Positions 1-7,966 of a stretch of DNA of 7,966 bases are shown here, piece after piece (position 1 is the first letter of the stretch; each line of letters opens with the position of its first letter). The DNA comes from an uncultured Planctomycetaceae bacterium (GTDB lineage: Bacteria; Planctomycetota; Planctomycetia; Pirellulales; Pirellulaceae). The notes beneath the pieces were generated by a model. The model searched no databases. It saw only the letters and a program-made list of their open reading frames with translations, and was not told where the DNA came from. The position numbers and the translations under genes are program-made. The stretch lies in the NCBI GenBank assembly GCA_937967755.1, contig CALBTA010000251.1, positions 1 to 7,966 of the forward strand, given 5' to 3'.

Positions 1-2
1 TG

Positions 3-1946
3 CGGCATGCCCGCGAACTCGCTGACCAGGCCCGCTTCGAAGAGGCGCTGTCCACCGCCCAATCGCTTCAGGGCTTGACCCACCACCGGCTGATGGACAT
101 CGCCGAAGCGGCCTGCCGGCTTTCCGAGGAAACCCAGCGCAGGCAGCAGGAAGCGGTGTCGCAATCGAAACATGTTTTGGATGAAGCGCGCACCGCGCTG
201 GATGAAGGTCGCTGGAAAGATGCGCTGTCGACCATCGCGCACATTCCGGCGGCGCTCCGCGGTGAAGAGCATGAGTCGATCCAGGCGGCTGCGCAAGAGG
301 CGGTCGAGGAACTGGCGGTGCTGAAGCAACAGATCCAAACCGCGGTCGCCGCCAAGGAAACCGGCGGTCTGTTGCCAAAAGTTCAGCGGGCATTGGAACT
401 GGAACCTGGCAATGTCCAACTGTTGCGCGCCAGTGAGCAATTGCGGCGGCGGCAAAAGAGTGACCAGTGCGCTTTGGCGGTTGAGCGGTTGAAGCAGGCG
501 AAGCAATCGCTGGAAACGTTTCAGTACCGCGAAGCCCAAGACCTGATGGCGACGGTGTCCGCCGACGTCTTCGAAGACCCCAAGCAGCAAGAGCGAGCCG
601 AGCAGTTCCGCGCGCAAGTCGACGAGTTGGCTACGCTATGGGAAAGCCTGAGGTTTTCCCCTTACGCCGACGAGGACCTGCTGAAATTGGGCGAGCGAAT
701 GCAAAGCCTGGCCCCGAACGATCAGCGGATTGAGAAGGTGCAGACCCAACTTCGGCAGCGCCTCGGCCAGAACAAAAGCGTCCGGTCGGTACGCTGGGCG
801 AAGGCCCCAAGCGAGACGGCCGTCGGTTGCCGGGTAAAGCTTCTTCGATCGCTTGGCTGCATCGACGTTTCGATTGACCAGCAGCCAGCACCGTTTCGCG
901 ATGGGCCGGCGCGGTTTTACTCCGCTTGCGGCGCGGCGTTGCAAGGGCTTGGGAAAGCAGCGGTCGCCACCAACTTGCTTCCCAAAGCTGAAGGTGGGCT
1001 GTTGAGCCGGTTCAAGAAGCGCCCGCGAATCGCGTCGGTCGCCTGGGGCATCGACATCGGAGGTTCGGCGCTGAAAGTGATCCGCCTTGCTCACGAAGAG
1101 TCGACAGGCAAGTTGACCGCCACGGCGGCTGACGTAATTGACTACCCTTCGCCCTTGGTTGAAGCCACATCGCAGGCCCAGCGCAACGATCTGCTTGCCG
1201 CCGCGGTCAAGCAGTTCGACGCCCGCTACGGCGTCAAGGACGAAGCGGTCTGCATCACGCTGCCCGGGGCCGAACTGTTGTGCCGTCATTTTGCAGTTCC
1301 ACCCGTCGAAGAAAAAGCGATCGCCGACTTGGTGAAGTACGAAGCCAAACAGCAGGTGCCCTTCCCGCTCGATCAACTTTATTGGGATTACCACGTCGGG
1401 CAAGACCACGGTGGAGATGGGCCGGCCGAAGCAGTGCTGCTGGCGGCCCGGCGAACCAGTGCGGAACACTACCTGAACTGTTTCGCCGATCACAAAATTC
1501 GGCTGCAATCTGTGCAAAGCGACTGCGTGGCGCTGTACAACTTTTACGCCGCAGCGTTCAGCGCCTTGGACGGCAACGCAGCAATGCCTTGCGAAATGCT
1601 GGTCGATGTCGGCGCGGCAAATACGAACTTTGCGGTTGTCGGCGCCGGTAAGCTGTGGTTTCGCAGCGTCGGGCACGGTGGAAACGATATCACCAGGGCG
1701 TTGATGAACCGCTTCCATACGGAATACTCCAAAGCCGATAAGGCCAAGCTGCGTCCGGCCGCTGTGAAAAGCGTTCACAGCTTTCACGAAGCCTGCCAGC
1801 CCGCTTTCGAAAAAATCCTCAAGAGCGTCCGGCAATCTATCGACGCCTTCGAGGCTGCCCATCGCGGTTGCAGCATTGAGACAGTCCTTTGTTGCGGAGG
1901 CGGGATGAGCACCTTCGGCATTCAGCGCCATCTGTTGGGCGTTTAA
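3..1946 (+). CDS. PilM-like actin-fold ATPase module with N-terminal helical region (5' partial)
   Basis: The frame is open from the window edge, so the true start lies upstream; 647 codons are visible. Residues 1-230 (window numbering) are Gln/Glu/Ala/Leu-rich and helical. Three related pieces recur, built on ARFEEAL, GRWKDAL and FQYREAQ, each followed by acidic or charged helices, so TPR-like or coiled-coil repeats are likely. From residue 349 a PilM/SHS2 ATPase module is clear: a phosphate-1 motif WGIDIGGSALKVIRL, a second phosphate motif VDVGAANTNF (Asp535), SVGHGGNDIT, and the glycine motif CCGGG (632-634). PilM proteins are cytoplasmic ATP-binding partners of PilN in type IV pilus or type II secretion-like assemblies. 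Two oddities stand out. The protein stops 12 residues after GGG, without the normal tail, and a tail-like segment (residues 280-327, including ACGAALQGLG and NLLP) precedes the core. Family assignment is firm; the biological role is inferred. No pilN or pilO follows. Confidence 0.82.
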   Translation, partial: RHARELADQARFEEALSTAQSLQGLTHHRLMDIAEAACRLSEETQRRQQEAVSQSKHVLDEARTALDEGRWKDALSTIAHIPAALRGEEHESIQAAAQEAVEELAVLKQQIQTAVAAKETGGLLPKVQRALELEPGNVQLLRASEQLRRRQKSDQCALAVERLKQAKQSLETFQYREAQDLMATVSADVFEDPKQQERAEQFRAQVDELATLWESLRFSPYADEDLLKLGERMQSLAPNDQRIEKVQTQLRQRLGQNKSVRSVRWAKAPSETAVGCRVKLLRSLGCIDVSIDQQPAPFRDGPARFYSACGAALQGLGKAAVATNLLPKAEGGLLSRFKKRPRIASVAWGIDIGGSALKVIRLAHEESTGKLTATAADVIDYPSPLVEATSQAQRNDLLAAAVKQFDARYGVKDEAVCITLPGAELLCRHFAVPPVEEKAIADLVKYEAKQQVPFPLDQLYWDYHVGQDHGGDGPAEAVLLAARRTSAEHYLNCFADHKIRLQSVQSDCVALYNFYAAAFSALDGNAAMPCEMLVDVGAANTNFAVVGAGKLWFRSVGHGGNDITRALMNRFHTEYSKADKAKLRPAAVKSVHSFHEACQPAFEKILKSVRQSIDAFEAAHRGCSIETVLCCGGGMSTFGIQRHLLGV

Positions 1947-2022
1947 CGTTCGTTTGAGAAGAGAGTCCAATCCATCCTGCTCCAACGCAAGCCCAATCAC
2001 TTCAATACGGCCCGACAAGCGT

Positions 2023-2027
2023 AAGGA
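2023..2027 (+). promoter_or_regulatory. Shine-Dalgarno site of the DUF1559 lipoprotein gene
   Basis: AAGGA ends 6 bases before the ATG at 2034 and supports that start. The start is also favoured because it places a hydrophobic signal sequence and a lipobox directly at the N-terminus. None of the other genes in the window has an equally clear ribosome binding site. Confidence 0.6.
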
Positions 2028-2033
2028 AATATC

Positions 2034-3035
2034 ATGTGGAAATGTCCAATGTGGTTGCTCGCGGCAGCGGCCCTTGCCGGCAGCTTTCTCGGCTGCGGCG
2101 GGTCTGATCTTCCCCCTCCCCGCGCGGCCGCGCCCGATGATGAAGAGAAACCGCCCCCTTCGAGCCTGCAGGCCCCGCCGGTTCAGCCCGCTGCCGAACC
2201 TGAGCCCGCACCTGAAAGCGGCGTTGATCCCCAGCCGTCCGAAGTTGCCGCCGGTGACCGGAAACCGCCAGCGCCCGTTCTTCCGCCCCGGATGATGAAC
2301 CAGAACGATCGCCGCGCAGACATCATCGCCGACTTGCAAAAGATTGCGGGCGCGCTGGCGGCGTACGTGAGCGACAACGGCGGCGCGTTTCCCAGTTCTC
2401 AGGTCGGCACGCTGAGTTGGCGTGTCGCCCTGCTGCCTTACTTGGGTGAGAAGGATCTTTACGATCAGTTCGACCCGGCGAAACCATGGGACGACCCGGC
2501 TACCAACTGGCGGTTGCTTCAACATATGCCGGCGGTGTTTCACTCCTTCCACAGCGACCCCGGTCTTACGAACTACCTGGCGATCGGGGGCGATCTCGGG
2601 TGTTTCGCGGGGGGTGTCAAGATCGGCCAGGTCGTCGACGGCCTCGATGATACGGTTGTGGTCGTTGTGATGGACGACGGCAACGCCGTGCCCTGGACGA
2701 AACCGACCGATGTCGATGCGGTCTTGCTGACGCGCTACAAAGGCTACGGCACGTTCGCACAAAAGTCCTTCCCCACGCTGTTGGCCAACGGTCAAGTGGT
2801 CGAACTGGACCGCGACATCAACCCCAATACGCTTCTGGCCGGATGTACCTACGCCCGCCACGATCGGGCGATGCTCTTCAACCATTTTGAATCCCTCAGC
2901 GCCGCGGTGATTGAAGGGCCGTCCCGCGCCGAAGTGGTGGCGTCTGCCGCTTCGCGCAACCGCGACGACGAAGAGAAGCCGCCTCCGGGCGATCTCCCAG
3001 GCGGAGGCGGCACGGCAGATGGCGGCCGCCAATAG
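2034..3035 (+). CDS. DUF1559-domain lipoprotein
   Basis: The protein has 333 residues. Residues 1-21 form a short signal peptide ending in SFLGC, a loose lipobox with Phe at -3, so Cys21 is the likely lipidated residue. A Pro/Ala/Glu-rich linker follows to about residue 90. Residues 95-285 match DUF1559 as I know it: SWRVALLPYLGEKDLYDQF (from 128), then PWDDPATNW, a G-x-D-D-T strand (205-207) and VPWTKP (219-224), then FPTLLANGQVVELD in place of the usual 'faDGsV' strand. DUF1559 is greatly expanded in planctomycetes, where it normally follows a pilin-like N-terminal methylation motif; here that motif is replaced by a lipobox, so membrane anchoring of an envelope protein is expected. The octapeptide DDEEKPPP occurs at residues 35-42 and again at 311-318 with different codons. 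The C-terminus is Gly/Pro-rich and ends at a TAG directly upstream of an in-frame continuation (see the next gene). The function of DUF1559 is unknown. Confidence 0.85.
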   Translation: MWKCPMWLLAAAALAGSFLGCGGSDLPPPRAAAPDDEEKPPPSSLQAPPVQPAAEPEPAPESGVDPQPSEVAAGDRKPPAPVLPPRMMNQNDRRADIIADLQKIAGALAAYVSDNGGAFPSSQVGTLSWRVALLPYLGEKDLYDQFDPAKPWDDPATNWRLLQHMPAVFHSFHSDPGLTNYLAIGGDLGCFAGGVKIGQVVDGLDDTVVVVVMDDGNAVPWTKPTDVDAVLLTRYKGYGTFAQKSFPTLLANGQVVELDRDINPNTLLAGCTYARHDRAMLFNHFESLSAAVIEGPSRAEVVASAASRNRDDEEKPPPGDLPGGGGTADGGRQ

Positions 3036-3047
3036 CGAGAGCGAGAG

Positions 3048-3938
3048 TTGATCCCGGTACCCGACGAGGTCAGCCAGCGAGGCGCGATGGAATTGGTCAA
3101 GCAGTTGTTCCTCAGCAGATACGAAGACGCCGACAATAATCTTGACAAACGAGAAATTGCCAGGGAGATGGTTACCAAAAGCGGCCAGTTGGGCGACGAC
3201 CTGGCCGGCAAGTACGCCATGCTGACCACGGCCCACCGGATCGCGTTGGAAGCTGACGATTTGGAAACGGCCGGGGCGGCGACCAGCGCGTTGATTGAGA
3301 CCTACGACGTCGATTCGTACAGCATGAAAGTGGCGCTGCTGAAAAAGACCGCCCGTCTGACGCAAGAGAGCAGCTTCGACACCCGCATCATCGAAGACGC
3401 CTACGAGTTGGCCAAAGAAGCCGCCGCGAAAGACGACTATGGCACAGCCAAAGAGATGGCCGGCGTTGCGCTGGCTGCCGCCCGGCGGCAGGCCAATCGG
3501 GACGAGGTCACGCGCATTGCTCGCTTGAACTCTGACCTTCAAAAGATGGACGCGGCCTACCGGCGCGTGCAACTGGCACTTTCGAAGACGGGCGGAGCAA
3601 AGCCTAACCCCGCGACGAGCGAGCTCGTGGGAGAGTACTACTGCTTTACCAAGGGCCAGTGGGACCGCGGGTTGCCGCACCTGGCCAGGTCGGAAGACCC
3701 TTCGCTCCGCCGCGCCGCGGAGCTTGATCTGACCGCACCGGCCGATGCGCAACAGCAGCTCGAACTGGCCGATCTTTGGTGGGCCTTGCAGGAAAACGCC
3801 CGCCCTCCCCAAGACCGCAACATCGCCCGGCGCAGCCTGTATTGGTATCAGCTCGCCGTCAACGAACTGCCCGAAGGCCTTCCGCGGCTGAAAGCCGAAC
3901 TGCGCGTCAAAGAAATCGAAGCCCTGGGCGGCCCGTAA
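3048..3938 (+). CDS. Planctomycete-type helical (TPR-like) domain protein, possible downstream half of the preceding gene
   Basis: From a TTG at 3048 this encodes 296 mostly helical residues without a signal peptide or membrane segment. I recognise a planctomycete pattern: an opening IPVPDE, GKYAMLTTAHRIALEADD (about 54-71), then GQWDRGLPHLA (Trp205), LADLWWAL (Trp244-245) and SLYWYQLAV (Trp266). In my recollection this module occurs inside larger secreted or anchored proteins; its activity is unknown. The start is uncertain. The TTG has only purine-rich GAGAG touching it, and the next in-frame ATG (3087) would remove the conserved VPD opening. The frame is identical to that of the lipoprotein upstream, with only TAG plus four sense codons (CGA GAG CGA GAG) between them. 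Either two tightly linked genes or one 634-residue protein interrupted by TAG could explain this. If it is made separately it would stay cytoplasmic, which is unexpected for this domain. Confidence is high that it is coding, low for the start. Confidence 0.75.
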   Translation: MIPVPDEVSQRGAMELVKQLFLSRYEDADNNLDKREIAREMVTKSGQLGDDLAGKYAMLTTAHRIALEADDLETAGAATSALIETYDVDSYSMKVALLKKTARLTQESSFDTRIIEDAYELAKEAAAKDDYGTAKEMAGVALAAARRQANRDEVTRIARLNSDLQKMDAAYRRVQLALSKTGGAKPNPATSELVGEYYCFTKGQWDRGLPHLARSEDPSLRRAAELDLTAPADAQQQLELADLWWALQENARPPQDRNIARRSLYWYQLAVNELPEGLPRLKAELRVKEIEALGGP

Positions 3939-4007
3939 ACGCCAGCGCCGTATTCGTCTATCCGCGCAACGCGATGCACGCTCGCCTGGTTTCAAATCCC
4001 ACGAAGG

Positions 4008-4247
4008 ATTCACCACTGCATTCACCACGGAAACCTCGCGACTTTGTTAACTCCCGATCAGTCTTGCGTTTACGTCGTTCACCAATTTTCCGTTGCCGAG
4101 TAGCCAGTGGTGAAATTTTGGCCATGCTCCGCTGGCCGCCGATTCGACGCAACGTGTTTCTAAACAAGGGTTTACGAACTACCGTTCGACGCTCCGCTGC
4201 CATCAGCATTCACCAAAGTCCCGCAAAACCGTGGGTGGTGGTGAATG
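4008..4247. repeat. Cluster of TTCACCA(C) motifs in both orientations
   Basis: TTCACCA or its complement TGGTGAA occurs at 4009-4015, 4021-4027, 4078-4084, 4108-4114 (complement), 4209-4215 and 4239-4245 (complement). Four of these extend to TTCACCAC/GTGGTGAA. The first two are parts of ATTCACCAC copies spaced 12 bp apart. The outermost long pair, CATTCACCAC (4019-4028) and GTGGTGAATG (4238-4247), is an exact 10-bp inverted pair. A second inverted pair of 9 bp (4207-4215 with 4239-4247) could form a local hairpin. By simple counting, a given 7-mer is expected on either strand about 0.03 times in 240 bp, so six copies are not accidental. The nature of the element is unknown. Confidence 0.6.
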
Positions 4248-4533
4248 TAGGCCGCTTTTGCCGGAAACCGGGCATCCGCGTGATGCAAAATCCTGAAGCA
4301 CACCAAACGCCTCCGCGCGACGATTGCCGGGTTTTAGAGGGATCTTCCATACCACACCAAGACTCCTATATGTAAACACTTGAAAACCAAACATATGTAC
4401 ATTATTCGGAAACAGGCCTGCATGTCAAGCCAGTGGTACACTTTTCTGGAAAGATTCTTGAAAAAGTTTTCCGCCCCAATTTCGCCTAACGCCCTGATCC
4501 CCGTATTTTCAGCATCCCATATCTCCCTTCCTA

Positions 4534-4575
4534 ATCTCAATCCTCTCACGCAGAGGCGGTGTGCGGGATTGAGAT
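4534..4575. repeat. Perfect 10-bp inverted repeat with 22-bp loop
   Basis: ATCTCAATCC (4534-4543) is exactly complementary to GGATTGAGAT (4566-4575). The loop start also allows an alternative small hairpin, CCTCT-CACGC-AGAGG (4542-4556), sharing two bases with the main left arm. No T run follows on either strand, so an intrinsic terminator is not supported. It sits about 95 bp beyond the stop codon of the minus-strand lipoprotein gene and could be a 3'-end RNA structure or a protein binding site. Confidence 0.5.
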
Positions 4576-4625
4576 CAGGCGATACGGCCATGTGCTGGGC
4601 AAACAGTGTTATCCCGAAGCATGAA

Positions 4626-4662
4626 CGCCTGGGTCGCGCACGCTTCGAATTAGGGCCAGGCG
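4626..4662 (-). repeat. 7-bp inverted repeat just past the DUF3299-like gene
   Basis: CGCCTGG (4626-4632) pairs with CCAGGCG (4656-4662) across a 23-bp loop. It lies only 8 bp after the stop of the minus-strand gene, where a transcript end might be expected. There is no T tract after it, the loop is large and the stem short, so a terminator role is speculative. Confidence 0.2.
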
Positions 4663-4670
4663 AACGCATC

Positions 4671-5273
4671 TTACCGGCGGCGTCGCAGCGGTTCGACCGA
4701 TTCGCCTGCCAGTTCATAGATCGCCCAGGTGTTGCCGTCACCGCCCGTGACGATTTCGATTCGCAACGTACCGGTGACCTCGAGCGGCTTTTCGGTGTAG
4801 CTGGCGGTGACGCCGTCGGTAAGCTTCACCATGATCAGGTGATCCGCTTCGCCCCCTGGGCCGAATTTGCATTCGGTATTCTTCAGCAGAATGAACTCTT
4901 GGATTGACCTAAGACGATCGTCGGGGCGAATAAATCCCCCGATACGCACTCGTCGGCCATTCAACTCACGCGCCCGCTCGGAAAGCATCCACTCGCGAAA
5001 GACGATATCCGGTTGCATCATGCAGTCGAGATCGGCGAACGAAATTGGCTCAACCGCTCCGTCGCTGTCGTCAACAATCTCTACACCCGCCGATGACCCG
5101 GCATCGGTCGCCGCTTCCGGAACAGACGCCTGGCTACAACCCAGCAGGGTGAGGACTAGGGCAGTTCCGAAACACGGATACCAAGACGGCGTGCCTCTGG
5201 CAGCCTGCCAGAGTTGACTTCTGCTCTGTGCTTGTCGTCCAATATCGTGAATTGTGTTCCCGCGAGCGTGCAT
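4671..5273 (-). CDS. DUF3299-like lipoprotein
   Basis: From the ATG at 5271-5273 this encodes 200 residues. The N-terminus is long and polar, then GTALVLTLLGCS gives a hydrophobic segment and a lipobox (LLGC, Cys46), so an anchored envelope protein is likely. After an Asp/Ala-rich spacer the domain runs VRIGGFIRPDD, IQEFILLKNTECKFGPGG, HLIMVKL, PLEVTGTLRIE, WAIYELAGESVE, which is the beta-rich, OB-like pattern I know from planctomycete and proteobacterial DUF3299-type proteins. Their function is unknown. The frame stays open upstream to a TTG at 5417, but the extra 48 residues look non-native, so I prefer 5273; the start is still uncertain because no ribosome binding site is visible and the predicted signal region (about 45 residues) is longer than usual. 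It is divergent from alaS and appears to be a single-gene unit. The C-terminus is basic (EPLRRRR). Confidence 0.78.
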   Translation of the reverse strand: MHARGNTIHDIGRQAQSRSQLWQAARGTPSWYPCFGTALVLTLLGCSQASVPEAATDAGSSAGVEIVDDSDGAVEPISFADLDCMMQPDIVFREWMLSERARELNGRRVRIGGFIRPDDRLRSIQEFILLKNTECKFGPGGEADHLIMVKLTDGVTASYTEKPLEVTGTLRIEIVTGGDGNTWAIYELAGESVEPLRRRR

Positions 5274-5468
5274 CGAACTACTGATCTGGTTGATTGAGAC
5301 GCAGATTGCGAAAGTTGGATTTCGCGGATAGGCTCCACTGAGGCAAACGCGCCGGAAGCGAAGATGGAACGGGCCGCTTTCCGTTTCCACGCTTTTCAGC
5401 CGTGCTGAACTTACCAAATGGTGGCGGGTTCAGCGCAGCCTGAAGTCGTGATGATCGCCATGCAAGTG

Positions 5469-5489
5469 TTGACGTCACCTCGACGTCAA
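5469..5489. promoter_or_regulatory. Palindromic site in the divergent spacer (possible operator or leader hairpin)
   Basis: TTGACGTC (5469-5476) and GACGTCAA (5482-5489) are exact complements separated by ACCTC. Each arm also contains the self-complementary GACGTC. The site is 56 bp before the alaS start and about 196 bp before the lipoprotein start. As DNA it could bind a dimeric regulator; as RNA it could form an 8-bp stem with a 5-nt loop. An 8-bp palindrome of this geometry is expected by chance in only a few percent of 270-bp spacers. Confidence 0.4.
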
Positions 5490-5503
5490 GCGGGGGCACA
5501 CGA

Positions 5504-5509
5504 TATTAT
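5504..5509 (+). promoter_or_regulatory. Candidate -10 box upstream of alaS
   Basis: TATTAT stands out in a GC-rich neighbourhood and lies about 37 bp before the alaS ATG, giving a short leader if used. The only good -35-like hexamer (TTGACG at 5469-5474) is 29 bp away, too far for a standard sigma-70 promoter. At the correct 17-bp spacing the sequence is CGACGT, inside the palindrome. A regulator-dependent promoter would fit but is not shown. Confidence 0.25.
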
Positions 5510-5545
5510 GCTCAAGAGTAACTCTACCTATCAACTCAGCCCACC

Positions 5546-7966
<2,421 letters not shown>

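Larger units (their letters stand above)
3939..4670. other. Non-coding stretch of about 730 bp between converging genes
   Basis: I see no credible gene on either strand. The open frames here lack family motifs and have atypical composition. The part around 4360-4480 is richer in A/T than the flanking genes. The stretch lies between the 3' end of the plus-strand genes and the 3' end of the minus-strand lipoprotein gene, so terminators would be expected, but no hairpin followed by a T run is visible in either direction. It contains a cluster of TTCACCA motifs (4008-4247) and a perfect 10-bp inverted repeat (4534-4575). It may hold decayed repeat material or an unrecognised small RNA; nothing in the sequence decides between these. 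Confidence 0.6.

Noticed and set aside
1947..2021. In-frame continuation of the PilM-like gene past its TAA, as a possible missing C-terminal tail
   Set aside because: The 25 codons after the stop do not resemble the PilM tail and end at the lipoprotein ribosome binding site, so a simple nonsense mutation does not explain the missing tail.
3988..4015. tRNA-like 3' end (TTCAAAT loop followed by a CACCA)
   Set aside because: The T-arm stem does not pair beyond three bases and no partner for the acceptor stem exists about 70 bases upstream.
636..4028. A 1130-residue open frame on the minus strand
   Set aside because: Its codons lie exactly on the sense codons of the plus-strand genes, so it closes only where they use TTA, CTA or TCA, which are rare here. 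It runs through the stop codons and spacers of all three genes, has no family motif and is Arg/Gly/Val-rich in the manner of a shadow frame.
3776..4375. A 199-codon plus-strand frame running from the helical-domain gene into the spacer
   Set aside because: It starts out of frame inside a recognised gene and its Arg/Pro/Ser-rich translation shows no domain.
4334..4741. A 135-codon minus-strand frame in the spacer
   Set aside because: Unrelated to any family I know, it overlaps the end of the DUF3299-like gene out of frame and crosses both inverted repeats.
4380..4907. A 175-codon plus-strand frame overlapping the DUF3299-like gene
   Set aside because: It has no family motif, no ribosome binding site, a TTG start in A/T-rich spacer, and half of it is antisense to a convincing lipoprotein gene.
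5274..5417. N-terminal extension of the DUF3299-like protein to a TTG at 5417
   Set aside because: The extension is out of character for a signal peptide and would bury the lipobox about 94 residues in. The ATG at 5273 is more plausible.
5469..5509. TTGACG plus TATTAT as a standard sigma-70 promoter for alaS
   Set aside because: The spacing is 29 bp, far above the usual 16-18 bp. The two are reported separately.

Overview
The window is GC-rich bacterial chromosome and most probably comes from a planctomycete (Pirellula-type). The evidence is a DUF1559 domain on a lipoprotein, a helical domain with the 'gqWdrGLP.LA ... LADLWW' signature that I associate with planctomycete proteins, a DUF3299-like lipoprotein, and an alanyl-tRNA synthetase with planctomycete-style motif variants. 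No tRNA, rRNA, CRISPR array, insertion sequence or phage gene is visible.

Layout. (1) Positions 3-1946 (+) hold the 3' part of a long gene. It encodes a helical/coiled-coil region followed by a PilM-type actin-like ATPase module. A segment that looks like the usual PilM C-terminal tail lies before the ATPase core, and the protein ends just after the glycine-rich motif, so the module looks circularly permuted. (2) Positions 2034-3035 (+) encode a DUF1559 lipoprotein. Positions 3048-3938 (+) encode a helical domain in exactly the same frame, separated only by one TAG and four codons. The two may be one exported two-domain protein split by a stop codon. (3) Positions 3939-4670 carry no credible gene. 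They hold a cluster of TTCACCA motifs in both orientations and a perfect 10-bp inverted repeat. (4) Positions 4671-5273 (-) encode a small DUF3299-like lipoprotein. (5) The divergent spacer 5274-5545 contains an 8+8 bp palindrome with a candidate -10 box nearby. (6) Positions 5546-7966 (+) hold alaS, complete at the 5' end and cut by the window edge after 807 codons. Its C-terminal linker contains a perfect four-copy heptanucleotide repeat.

How the genes relate. The first three plus-strand frames are closely spaced (87 bp, then 12 bp) and may be co-transcribed. A PilM-like cytoplasmic ATPase module beside an envelope lipoprotein whose domain normally sits on pilin-like proteins is compatible with a surface or pseudopilus-related function, but no pilN, pilO or pilin gene is present to support this. 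alaS is an essential translation gene and is functionally unrelated to its neighbours.

The best leads are the permuted PilM module, the TAG-split lipoprotein, the frame-sensitive heptamer tract inside alaS, and the TTCACCA cluster. None of these amounts to a demonstrated new system.
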